In this document: piece after piece, positions 27,857 through 35,095 of the stretch
Layout: each line of letters begins with the position of its first letter
Numbering within the stretch: position 1 is the stretch's first letter
From: Microbacterium sp. MYb62
GTDB taxonomy: Bacteria; Actinomycetota; Actinomycetes; Actinomycetales; Microbacteriaceae
DNA: 64,000 nucleotides
Direction of reading: 5' to 3'
Assembly: GCF_002979475.1 (NCBI RefSeq)
Contig: NZ_PCOY01000004.1
Span: 124,001-188,000, forward strand
Position numbers and translations under genes: made by a program
The notes under the pieces: model-generated
Databases searched by the model: none
What the model saw: the letters and a program-made list of their open reading frames with translations, nothing else
Told to the model about the DNA's origin: nothing

Positions 27857-28506
27857 CGAACCCGACCATCGACCGTGCGGAACTCGCTCGTCGCGTCGCC
27901 GCCGACATCCCGGAGGGCTCCTCCGTCAACCTCGGCATCGGTGCTCCGACCCTGGTGGCGAACTACCTTCCCCACGACCAGGAGATCATCCTGCACACGG
28001 AGAACGGGTTGCTCGGGATGGGGGCGGCGCCGCCGCCCGATCGGGTGGACCCCGACCTCCTGAACGCGGGCAAGCAGCCGGTGACGGAGGTCGCCGGGTC
28101 GGCGTACTTCCATCACGCGGATTCGTTCGCGATGATGCGCGGCGGGCACCTGGACATCTGCGTGCTCGGGGCGTTCCAGGTCTCCGAGACGGGAGACCTC
28201 GCCAACTGGTCGACGGGTGCGCCGGGAGCGATCCCGGCGGTCGGCGGTGCGATGGATCTCGCGATCGGGGCGAAGCAGGTGTTCGTGATGACCGACCTGC
28301 TCACGAAGGACGGCCGACCGAAGCTGGTCGCGGCGTGCACGTATCCGCTGACGGGCGTCGGATGCGTGACGCGGGTCTACACCGACCACGGCGTGCTCGA
28401 CGTGACCCCGTCGGGGTTCCAGGTGCGCACGGGCTTCTCCGGACACACCGCCGCGTCGCTCTCGGCGCTCACCGGGCTCGACATCGTGTCGGCAGAGGAG
28501 GACTGA
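27853..28506 (+). CDS. 3-Oxoacid CoA-transferase subunit B (PcaJ/ScoB type)
   Basis: A 217-residue B subunit with the catalytic glutamate in H-T-E50-N-G-L-L-G-M-G, which forms the glutamyl-CoA intermediate in this family. It also has N-L-G-I-G-A-P-T-L-V near the start, H-A-D-S-F-A-M-M-R-G-G-H and G-G-A-M-D-L-A. It is coupled to the A subunit by an ATGA overlap and ends one base before the thiolase start. Confidence 0.9.
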   Translation: MTNPTIDRAELARRVAADIPEGSSVNLGIGAPTLVANYLPHDQEIILHTENGLLGMGAAPPPDRVDPDLLNAGKQPVTEVAGSAYFHHADSFAMMRGGHLDICVLGAFQVSETGDLANWSTGAPGAIPAVGGAMDLAIGAKQVFVMTDLLTKDGRPKLVAACTYPLTGVGCVTRVYTDHGVLDVTPSGFQVRTGFSGHTAASLSALTGLDIVSAEED

Positions 28507-28507
28507 C

Positions 28508-29680
28508 ATGCCCGCTTCCTTCGTCTACGATGCCGTCCGGACGCCCTTCGGGCGAGCCGGTGGTGCTTTGGCCGGCGTGCGCCCCGACGACCTTGCCGCC
28601 CTGGTGATGAAGTCGATGGTGGAGCGGGCTGACCTGGATCCCGCACGCATCGACGATGTCGTGTTCGGCGACGCGAATCAGGCAGGTGAGGACAATCGCA
28701 ACGTCGCGCGCTTCGGCGCCCTGCTCGCCGGGTTCCCGACCACCGTCACCGGGGTGACCGTGAACCGCCTGTGCGCCTCGTCGCTCGAGGCGGTGATCCA
28801 GGCATCCAGGGCGGTCGAGGCCGGCGACGCCCGCATCGTCCTCGCGGGCGGTGTCGAGTCGATGAGTCGCGCGCCGTTCGTGCTGGAGAAGTCGGCGCGA
28901 TCCTGGCCGGCCTCCGGCAACCCCACGCTGTGGAACACCTCGATCGGCTGGCGCATGGTGAACCCGGCTCTTCCGGGAGCCTGGACGATCAGCAACGGGG
29001 AAGCAGCGGAGAAGATCGCCGGAGAGTGGCTGATCTCGCGCGAGGAGCAGGATGCCTTCGCCGTCCGCTCGCATCGCCTCGCCGCAGAGGCGTGGGCAGC
29101 AGGCGTCTTCGACGCCGAGACCGTCCCGGTGCCCGGCTGCGAACTCGGTCGGGACGAATCCATCCGTCCCGACACGTCGGGGGAGAAGCTGGGAGGGCTG
29201 CGGGCACTCTTCGCCGATGGCGGCACCGTCACCGCGGGGAACTCGTCGCCGATCAACGACGGCGCCTCGGCGGTCCTCGTCGCCGCGGAAGGCGCACTGC
29301 CCGGCGACCCGCTGGCGCGGATCGTCTCCCGGGCATCTCATGGCGTCGATCCCGATCAATTCCCGATCGCTCCGATCGAGGCAGCGAACACGGCGCTCGC
29401 CCGGGCGGGGATGACCTGGGACGACGTCGACTTCGTCGAGCTCAACGAGGCGTTCGCCTCGCAGAGCCTGGCCTGCCTGCGAGGGTGGCCCGACCTCGAC
29501 CCGGCGAAGCTGAACATTCATGGCGGCGCTCTCGCGATCGGACACCCGCTCGGCGCCTCGGGCGGGCGGATCATCGGTCGCGCCGCGCACGAACTCGCGC
29601 GACGTGGCCGCGGCGTCGCGGTCGTGGCCATCTGCATCGGGGTCGGACAGGGGCTGGCCGTCGTCTTGGAACGGCGCTGA
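28508..29680 (+). CDS. Thiolase (3-oxoadipyl-CoA thiolase-like)
   Basis: A 390-residue thiolase has the acyl-carrying Cys89 in V-N-R-L-C-A-S-S, then G-G-V-E-S-M-S-R-A-P. The C-terminal catalytic residues lie in G-H-P-L-G-A-S-G and the C-I-G-V-G-Q-G segment. The segment V-V-F-G-D-A-N-Q-A-G-E-D-N-R-N-V-A-R is typical of the PcaF/PaaE branch that splits 3-oxoadipyl-CoA into succinyl-CoA and acetyl-CoA. The order CoA-transferase A, B, thiolase is that of pcaIJF, but no protocatechuate or catechol genes are present in the window. In this setting it may finish beta-oxidation of a dicarboxylyl-CoA. Confidence 0.88.
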   Translation: MPASFVYDAVRTPFGRAGGALAGVRPDDLAALVMKSMVERADLDPARIDDVVFGDANQAGEDNRNVARFGALLAGFPTTVTGVTVNRLCASSLEAVIQASRAVEAGDARIVLAGGVESMSRAPFVLEKSARSWPASGNPTLWNTSIGWRMVNPALPGAWTISNGEAAEKIAGEWLISREEQDAFAVRSHRLAAEAWAAGVFDAETVPVPGCELGRDESIRPDTSGEKLGGLRALFADGGTVTAGNSSPINDGASAVLVAAEGALPGDPLARIVSRASHGVDPDQFPIAPIEAANTALARAGMTWDDVDFVELNEAFASQSLACLRGWPDLDPAKLNIHGGALAIGHPLGASGGRIIGRAAHELARRGRGVAVVAICIGVGQGLAVVLERR

Positions 29681-29779
29681 TTCGGATGCGACGAGGACGT
29701 CTGCGGGCGATCCCCGGGCCCGCCATGTCGAGGCGCCCCCGGCGTCGTTCGAGACCGCAGCGCCTGGTTGACTGAGCGG

Positions 29780-30502
29780 ATGCTTCTCCACGCGATCGAC
29801 AGGGGCGAGGGCCCGCGCACCGCCGTGCTGCTCCACGGCCTGATGGGATCGGCGGAGAGCTGGTGGCGCGTCGTCCCACCGCTCATGGAGCGCGGGTACC
29901 GCGTGCTCGCCCTCGATCTCCCCGGTCACGGCCTCTCTCCGCGCGACCCGGAGCTCACGATCGAGCGCGCCGCCGCCGCCGTCGTGGCGACCGTGCGGAG
30001 TCTCGCGCCGGATGCGCCGATCGATGCCGTCGGGCACTCCTATGGTGCGACGGTGCTCGCCGAGGCCGTCCCGCAGCTCGGACCGGAGCTCGCGGTGTAT
30101 GTCGACGCCGCGCTGGCACTCGCCGGAGGTGGCGACCGCGCGGCCCTCATCGACGACTACACGCGGGACCGTCTCGTGCGGATGTCCGCGGAGTCGCTGC
30201 GCCGGAGTCGCCCGTTCTACTCGGAGACGGATGCCGCGGTGGAGGCGAGGGCCGCGGAGCGCTTCGACCCCGCCACCTCCGCCTCCCTCTCCTGCGGTGT
30301 CGACGCCTCGTGGGAAGCGGCGCCGGGGTCGATCGTGATCCGGGCGGATCCGAGCGCGTGGGTCGGTGAGGCCGATGTCCGACGGTTCGAGGAAGGGGGT
30401 GTCTCGGTCCGCAGCATCCCGGGCGCGGCCCACACCGTCTGGTACAGCCACTTCCGGGAGTTCACGGCATCCCTGCCGGAGTTGTTCGGCGACCGGGCCT
30501 GA
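29780..30502 (+). CDS. Alpha/beta-fold hydrolase
   Basis: A 240-residue alpha/beta hydrolase with H-G-L-M-G-S near the start, the nucleophile elbow G-H-S-Y-G and a late His in P-G-A-A-H-T. It resembles small esterases, lactonases and C-C hydrolases. The start is uncertain: ATG 29780 lacks a clear ribosome-binding site, and a TTG at 29768 would add four residues. It follows the thiolase gene by about 100 bases on the same strand and may be part of the catabolic operon. The substrate cannot be told. Confidence 0.75.
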   Translation: MLLHAIDRGEGPRTAVLLHGLMGSAESWWRVVPPLMERGYRVLALDLPGHGLSPRDPELTIERAAAAVVATVRSLAPDAPIDAVGHSYGATVLAEAVPQLGPELAVYVDAALALAGGGDRAALIDDYTRDRLVRMSAESLRRSRPFYSETDAAVEARAAERFDPATSASLSCGVDASWEAAPGSIVIRADPSAWVGEADVRRFEEGGVSVRSIPGAAHTVWYSHFREFTASLPELFGDRA

Positions 30503-30518
30503 CCCGTCCGCGCCGTGT

Positions 30519-31376
30519 TCAGTCGCGCAGGGCGCGCATGGCGACGTGGGTGCGCTCCAGGGCGTCGACCGTCTCGGCGAACCGTCGTTTCGCGACGCCG
30601 ACGAACAGGCAGTCGACGAGGGCGAGCTGCGCGATGCGGCTCACCATGGCTCCGGCACGGAACGCGGATTCCCGTACCTCGGTGAACAGGGCGTGGTCCG
30701 CCGCGTGGGAGAGGGGGGAGTCCTTCGCCGAGGTGACCGCGATGGTCGCTGCGCCGTTGGCGCGCGCCGTCTCGAGGAAGCGCACGGTCTCGACGGTGGA
30801 CCCGGCATGCGAGAAGCCGATCGCGACGGTCTGGGCGGTTCGCAGCACGGTCGCGGCGATCGCCTCGTGCGGGTCGGCGAGCAGATGGGCGTTGCGGCCG
30901 ACGCGGAGCAGCTTGTGGGCCAGGTCCTGCGCCACGAACTGGCTCGCGCCGATGCCGTAGAGGAGGATGCGGTCGGCGGTGTCGATCGCGTCGATCGCGG
31001 CTTCGAGCACGCCGAGATCGAGTCGGGCGACGGTCTCCTCGATCGCGAGCAGCTCGAGGGCGGCGAGCTTCGACACGGCCTCCTGGAGGGTGTCCTCGTC
31101 GGAGATCTCCGATCCGAAGGCGCCACGAGCGGAGAACTGCGCGGATTCCTTGCCGAGCTCGGTCGCCAGTGCCATCCGCAGCGGGGCGTAGCCGCTGAAG
31201 CCGATCGCGCGGCAGAAGCGGACGACGGAGGCGACCGAGGTGCGGCATTCCTGCGCCAGCTCGTTTATCGTCATGTCGATCACGATGGAGGGGTTCTCGC
31301 GGACCATGTTCGCGATGCGGGAGAGGGAGGGTGGCAGGGTCGACGCGGTGGCCTCGATCGTCGACTGGATGCTCAT
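30519..31376 (-). CDS. RpiR/MurR-family transcriptional regulator with SIS domain
   Basis: A 285-residue regulator has an N-terminal RpiR helix-turn-helix (T-I-N-E-L-A-Q-E-C-R-T-S-V-A-S-V-V-R-F-C-R) and a SIS sugar-phosphate isomerase domain from about residue 120. Within the SIS part is L-Y-G-I-G-A-S-Q-F-V and I-G-F-S-H-A-G-S-T. It is divergent from a sugar kinase gene and murQ. MurR proteins sense N-acetylmuramate 6-phosphate and repress murQ operons, so the same job is likely here. GGAGG lies before the ATG at 31376. Confidence 0.9.
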   Translation of the reverse strand: MSIQSTIEATASTLPPSLSRIANMVRENPSIVIDMTINELAQECRTSVASVVRFCRAIGFSGYAPLRMALATELGKESAQFSARGAFGSEISDEDTLQEAVSKLAALELLAIEETVARLDLGVLEAAIDAIDTADRILLYGIGASQFVAQDLAHKLLRVGRNAHLLADPHEAIAATVLRTAQTVAIGFSHAGSTVETVRFLETARANGAATIAVTSAKDSPLSHAADHALFTEVRESAFRAGAMVSRIAQLALVDCLFVGVAKRRFAETVDALERTHVAMRALRD

Positions 31377-31411
31377 CGTTCCTCCGCGCGTTCGGTGTAA
31401 ATTCTTTTCGG

Positions 31412-31436
31412 AGAGTCTACTTCGCATGTAGTCTCT
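31412..31436. promoter_or_regulatory. Candidate MurR/RpiR operator
   Basis: AGAGTCTAC (31412-31420) and GTAGTCTCT (31428-31436) form an inverted repeat with one mismatch and a 7-base spacer. It lies in the 97-bp divergent region between the RpiR-family gene and the kinase-murQ operon. This AT-rich strip also holds the direct repeats of TTCTTTTCG and CTCTTTTCG. Confidence 0.55.
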
Positions 31437-31473
31437 TTTCGCTACCTTTTCCGACCGATCACGAGGAGATCCG

Positions 31474-32370
31474 ATGAGCGCGCACATCACCGCATCCGTC
31501 GATCTGGGCAAGTCCCGGTGTCGGGTCGTCCTCGCCGGCGACGGCACTCGCATCGAGCGCGCAGACGCCGGGGCGCCGGGTCTCGCCGCTGCCGGCGGTG
31601 TCGCCGCTGCCCTCGGCTCCATCCTGCCGCTCCTCGCCGCCGACGCTCCTCTCGACCTGATCGGCGTCGGCGCCGCCGGCGCATGGCTCGCCCCCGAAGA
31701 GGCGCAGGAGCTGGCGTCGCGACTCGCGAGCGCGACCGGCGCCAGGGTCGCCGTCGCCTCGGATGTCGTGACCGCGCACGCCGGTGCCCTCGACGGTGCG
31801 GAGGGCGTGCTCCTGATCGCGGGAACCGGCGCCGCAGCGCTCGGCATCGACGCCGACGGCGCGCGGCTCCTCGACGGTTGGGGTCCCGAGCTCGGCGACT
31901 TCGGCAGCGGTTCGTGGCTCGGGCGTGAGGCGCTGCGAGCCGTGCTGCGAGCGGATGACGGTCGGGCTGCGCGCACCGCTCTCACCGCCGCGATCGTGGA
32001 GCCTGTGGGGGCACCATCCGACATCCAGGCGTGGCTCGCTCGGAGCGGACCGCTCGCACGACGCCTCGCGACGCTCGCGCCCCTCGTGCTCGATGCCGCG
32101 GAGGCGGGCGATGCCGTCGCCGGCGAGATCGTGACCGAGGGTATCGAGCTGCTCGCGGGGACCGCCGTCGCCGCTTCCGCACGCACCACCGACGTCGTGC
32201 TCCACGGCGGTCTCACCGGCCACGCGTGGTTCCGCGCGTCCTTGACCTCCGCGCTGCGGAACGCCGGGCGTCGGGTCGCTCCCGCGCACGGCGACGCCTT
32301 CGACGGCGCGCTGCTGCTCGCACGCCGCACCGACCTCCCCCACGAAAGGTTCGTCCACCGTGCCGAATGA
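31474..32370 (+). CDS. BadF/NAGK-family amino sugar kinase, probably MurNAc/GlcNAc kinase (MurK-like)
   Basis: A 298-residue ASKHA-fold kinase of the BadF/BadG/BcrA/BcrD group. It has the phosphate-1 motif V-D-L-G-K-S-R-C near the start, I-A-G-T-G-A-A-A-L-G and G-W-G-P-E-L-G-D-F-G-S-G-S-W-L-G, as in N-acetylglucosamine kinases. It is followed by murQ with an 11-base overlap. Since no MurP-type PTS is seen, this kinase could supply N-acetylmuramate 6-phosphate for MurQ, as MurK does in Clostridium. GAGGAG stands before the ATG. Confidence 0.82.
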   Translation: MSAHITASVDLGKSRCRVVLAGDGTRIERADAGAPGLAAAGGVAAALGSILPLLAADAPLDLIGVGAAGAWLAPEEAQELASRLASATGARVAVASDVVTAHAGALDGAEGVLLIAGTGAAALGIDADGARLLDGWGPELGDFGSGSWLGREALRAVLRADDGRAARTALTAAIVEPVGAPSDIQAWLARSGPLARRLATLAPLVLDAAEAGDAVAGEIVTEGIELLAGTAVAASARTTDVVLHGGLTGHAWFRASLTSALRNAGRRVAPAHGDAFDGALLLARRTDLPHERFVHRAE

Positions 32371-33295
32371 CGACTCCCGCCTGTCCGCCCTCCTCTCCGT
32401 GCTCGAGCGCCTCGACACCGAAGCGTCGACGACGGAGCGCGGCGACCTCGACCTGCTCGGCACGGCCGAGCTCGTGCGACGGATGAACGCCGAGGACCGT
32501 CGAGTGCCCGAGGCGGTCGCCGAGCGCGCCGGGGAGATCGCCGCCGCCGTCGACGGCATCACCGCGCGGTTCCGTGCCGGCGGTCGCCTCATCTACATCG
32601 GCGCCGGCACCGCGGGCCGCATCGGAGTGCTCGATGCCAGCGAATGCCCGCCCACGTTCGGCACCGATCCGTCGATGGTGGTCGGTCTGATCGCCGGCGG
32701 CGAGACGGCGATCCGCTCCGCAGTGGAGAACGCGGAGGACGACGATGAGGCGGCGGAGGCATCGCTGCGCGAACTCGGATTGACCGCAGACGACACGGTG
32801 GTCGGCATCTCCGCATCCGGCCGCACGCCGTACGTCGTGGGAGGGCTGACGTATGCACGCAGCGTCGGTGCGCTCACCGTGGCGATCGCGTCGAACTCCG
32901 CCTCCGACATCGGCGCGGCGGCAGAGATCGCGATCGAGGTCGTCACCGGACCGGAGTTCATCTCGGGATCCACGCGGCTCAAGTCCGGCACCGCGCAGAA
33001 GCTCGTCGTGAACATGCTGACGACCCTGTCGATGATCAACCTCGGCAAGACGTATCGCGGTGTGATGGTCGATCTGCTCGCCACGAACGAGAAGCTCCAT
33101 GCGCGCTCGATCCGCACGGTCTCGCAGCTCGCCGGTGTCGACGTCGACCAGGCGGCGACCGCGCTGCAGGCGGCCGAGGGTTCGGTCAAGCTCGCGTTGC
33201 TGATGCTCGCCGTCGACGCATCGCCGCAGGCGGCGGCCAGCGCGCTCGACGACGCCGACGGCATCCTCCGCGACGCGATCGCCGCGCTCGCCTGA
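32360..33295 (+). CDS. murQ: N-acetylmuramic acid 6-phosphate etherase
   Basis: A 311-residue SIS-domain lyase that cleaves the lactyl ether of MurNAc 6-phosphate to give GlcNAc 6-phosphate and D-lactate. The signature G-A-G-T-A-G-R-I-G-V-L-D is followed by A-S-E-C-P-P-T-F-G, which carries the catalytic Glu of MurQ. E-F-I-S-G-S-T-R-L-K-S-G-T and K-L-V-V-N-M-L-T-T are further family hallmarks. It starts with GTG at 32360 inside the kinase gene, with AAAGG upstream. A 15-base stretch from its end (33277-33291) is duplicated at 33328-33342. Confidence 0.94.
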   Translation: MPNDDSRLSALLSVLERLDTEASTTERGDLDLLGTAELVRRMNAEDRRVPEAVAERAGEIAAAVDGITARFRAGGRLIYIGAGTAGRIGVLDASECPPTFGTDPSMVVGLIAGGETAIRSAVENAEDDDEAAEASLRELGLTADDTVVGISASGRTPYVVGGLTYARSVGALTVAIASNSASDIGAAAEIAIEVVTGPEFISGSTRLKSGTAQKLVVNMLTTLSMINLGKTYRGVMVDLLATNEKLHARSIRTVSQLAGVDVDQAATALQAAEGSVKLALLMLAVDASPQAAASALDDADGILRDAIAALA

Positions 33296-33400
33296 TCTCT
33301 GCATCCCCCTGATCTCACCCCTCGCCTGATCGCCGCGCTCGCGGGAAATCCGGATGCCGCGGCACTGCGGCCCTGCGGCCCTGCGGCGCTCCGGCGTCAA

Positions 33401-33412
33401 TAGGATTCGGGT
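33401..33412 (+). promoter_or_regulatory. Leaderless -10 element
   Basis: TAGGAT (33401-33406) is followed by six bases and then the GTG start of the membrane protein. No ribosome-binding site is present. This spacing places the transcription start at the start codon. Confidence 0.6.
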
Positions 33413-33961
33413 GTGGATGATCTCGTGCCGGCAGCGCCCTGGCTGCTCGTCGGCGCTGCGGTCGTCGCGGTCGTGGCCTCGCTGATCGCAGGACGCTCTG
33501 TGCCGTGGCAGGGCAGGCAGGCGGTGATGATCATGGCGGCGGCGATGGTCGCGACCGCGCTCGTGGGTGACGTCGCCATGGTCGGATTGGTGCTCGGGGC
33601 CGTACTGCTGCTCTCCGCCATGCTCGGCACGGTCGGGGTGCGCGGAACGCCGGCAGCCGGCGAGTGCTTCCGTCGTGCGCTCATCGCAGTGCTCCTGGCC
33701 GTCTGCTCGTTCGAGGGCGCGGCGACGGGTGCGGCGACGGGTGTGGCCGCGGAGGCGAGCACGGGAGTGCACGGAGGTCACGGCGGCCTCTCGGGCCTGC
33801 TGTCGGTGCTGATCGTCGCCGGAGTGATCGGCGTGGTGCTGTGGACGGTCGTCGCCGACTGGATCGTCGAACCGATCCATCACGGGCGTACTGCACGCCT
33901 CATCGCCGTCGAGTCGTGGGCGCTGGCTGCCGGTGCCGCCGTGATGTGTCTCGCGACCTGA
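33413..33961 (+). CDS. Small integral membrane protein of unknown function
   Basis: A 182-residue protein has four or five hydrophobic segments (about 10-26, 36-72 as two helices, 86-100, 128-150 and 165-180). A Gly/Ala/His-rich loop near residues 103-125 contains H-G-G-H-G-G. I do not recognise a family with confidence. The GTG start follows a TAGGAT hexamer by six bases and is probably read from a leaderless transcript. The IS481 element is inserted 23 bases after the stop codon, separating it from the SDR gene that must once have followed closely. Confidence 0.7.
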   Translation: MDDLVPAAPWLLVGAAVVAVVASLIAGRSVPWQGRQAVMIMAAAMVATALVGDVAMVGLVLGAVLLLSAMLGTVGVRGTPAAGECFRRALIAVLLAVCSFEGAATGAATGVAAEASTGVHGGHGGLSGLLSVLIVAGVIGVVLWTVVADWIVEPIHHGRTARLIAVESWALAAGAAVMCLAT

Positions 33962-33978
33962 TGCGGGGGCCGGGTTCC

Positions 33979-33984
33979 GCTAGC
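33979..33984. repeat. Target-site duplication of IS481 element, left copy
   Basis: GCTAGC directly precedes the left terminal repeat, and the same six bases follow the right one at 35082-35087. An NCTAGN duplication is the known target preference of IS481-type elements. Confidence 0.9.
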
Positions 33985-34961
33985 TGTACTGCCCGGGGAG
34001 GTTGGTTAACCGGGTGATGGGTGGGACCTTGCCGATGGCGGTGTGGGGCCTGTGGTGATTGTAGTGATGCAGCCATGCGGGGAGCGCGTTTCGGCGGGCT
34101 GATTCGGAGTTGTAGTGCCGGCTGAATGCCCATCCGTCGGCGAGGGTGCGGTGGAAGCGTTCGATCTTCCCGTTCGTCTGCGGCCGGTAGGGGCGGGTCC
34201 GTTTCGGGCGGATGCCGAGCTCGGCGCATGCGTCTCTCCAGGCGTGTGATTTGTAGGCCGACCCGTTGTCGGAGAGGACGCGCTCGACGGTGACGCCGCG
34301 CGCCGCGAACCAGGACGTTGCGCGGCGGAGCACGTCGATCGCGGTCGCGGCTTTCTCGTCGTCGTGGACCTCCGCGTAGGCGACGCGGGAGTTGTCGTCG
34401 ATGACGGTGTGAACGAACGCGTGTCGCATCAAGACCCCGCGATGCGTGCGGCTGCGTTCTTTCCCTGGCGTCGCTGCTCTGTTCCGGTCTCCCTGCTGCT
34501 TGCCGACCATCCGCCAGCCGCCGCCATCTGGGATGTTGCCCAGCTTCTTCACATCGACGTGGATCATCGACCCCGGATACGCATGCTCGTAGCGACGGAT
34601 CGGTTCACCCGTGCGGACATCGACGTGCCGCAACCTGTGCAACCGGCAGCGGACCAGGACCGCGTGGACGGTCGAGGCGGGAATCTGCAGCATCCCACCG
34701 ATCGCGACCGGACCGAGTCGCTTCTTCCACCGCAAATGCACGATCCGCCGCACCACATTCTGCGGCGTGCGGTTCGGCGACCGATACGGTCGCGACGACC
34801 TATCCTGCATCCCTGCATCGCCCATCGCGGCATACCGATCGGCCCACCGCTTCGCGGTCGGCCACGCGACGTGGAAGAACACAGCCGCGTGCGCGACCGG
34901 CCAACCATCGTCAACGACGAGTTTCCCGATTCGGAGTCAGAGCAGCATTAGCGTGGGACAC
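33980..34961 (-). pseudogene. IS481-family transposase, frameshifted near the N-terminus
   Basis: The DDE integrase-type transposase is intact from about 34920 to its end, with D-V-K-K and V-I-D-D-N-S-R-V, L-S-D-N-G-S-A-Y-K-S and P-Q-T-N-G-K-I-E-R-F-H-R-T. The family's usual N-terminus (S-H-A-N-A-A-L-T-P) is encoded from GTG 34961, with AGGAGGT before it. That frame stops after 16 codons. The family sequence resumes in another frame at L-R-I-G-K-L-V-V-D-D-G-W. The offset needs a missing 3n+2 bases; 11 or 14 fit. A GTG at 34882 could yield a 300-residue product lacking part of the DNA-binding domain. The stop codon TAG lies in the left target duplication. Confidence 0.88.
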
Positions 34962-35081
34962 GAGGACCTCCTGGTCGACGAGACGGAACCTGAACAGCTC
35001 CACTCTCGACCGGAGGTCCTTCTCACGCCCGAACGACTACAGCGAGTCGTCACAGATCAACCAACGTCCCTGGGCAGTACA
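33985..35081 (-). mobile_element. IS481-family insertion sequence, 1097 bp
   Basis: The element is bounded by imperfect terminal inverted repeats of about 25 bp (33985-34009 and 35057-35081, 22 of 25 matching, both starting TGTACTGCCC) and by GCTAGC duplications. It contains one transposase gene on the minus strand covering most of the length. The perfect duplication suggests a fairly recent single insertion. The transposase frame is broken near its start, so this copy is probably not autonomous. Confidence 0.92.
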
Positions 35082-35087
35082 GCTAGC
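35082..35087. repeat. Target-site duplication of IS481 element, right copy
   Basis: GCTAGC, identical to the copy at 33979-33984. Its TAGC is also the start of the TAGCGT hexamer (35084-35089) six bases before the ATG of the SDR gene. Confidence 0.9.
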
Positions 35088-35095
35088 GTGGCGGC

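Noticed and set aside
27098-29680. A protocatechuate/beta-ketoadipate (pcaIJF) operon
   Set aside because: The enzyme families match, but no ring-cleavage, cycloisomerase or lactonase genes of that route are present, and the genes follow directly on a BVMO operon. A related dicarboxylate role is kept as hypothesis.
34900-34961. Programmed ribosomal frameshifting to join the two transposase frames, because GGGAAAC resembles a slippery heptamer
   Set aside because: The heptamer is in the wrong phase: the needed shift is +1 or -2, not -1. A small deletion explains the offset and the missing residues better.
33985-35081. One end of a composite transposon carrying the neighbouring genes
   Set aside because: Only one copy of the element is present in the window and it has its own perfect target duplication, so a single insertion is enough.
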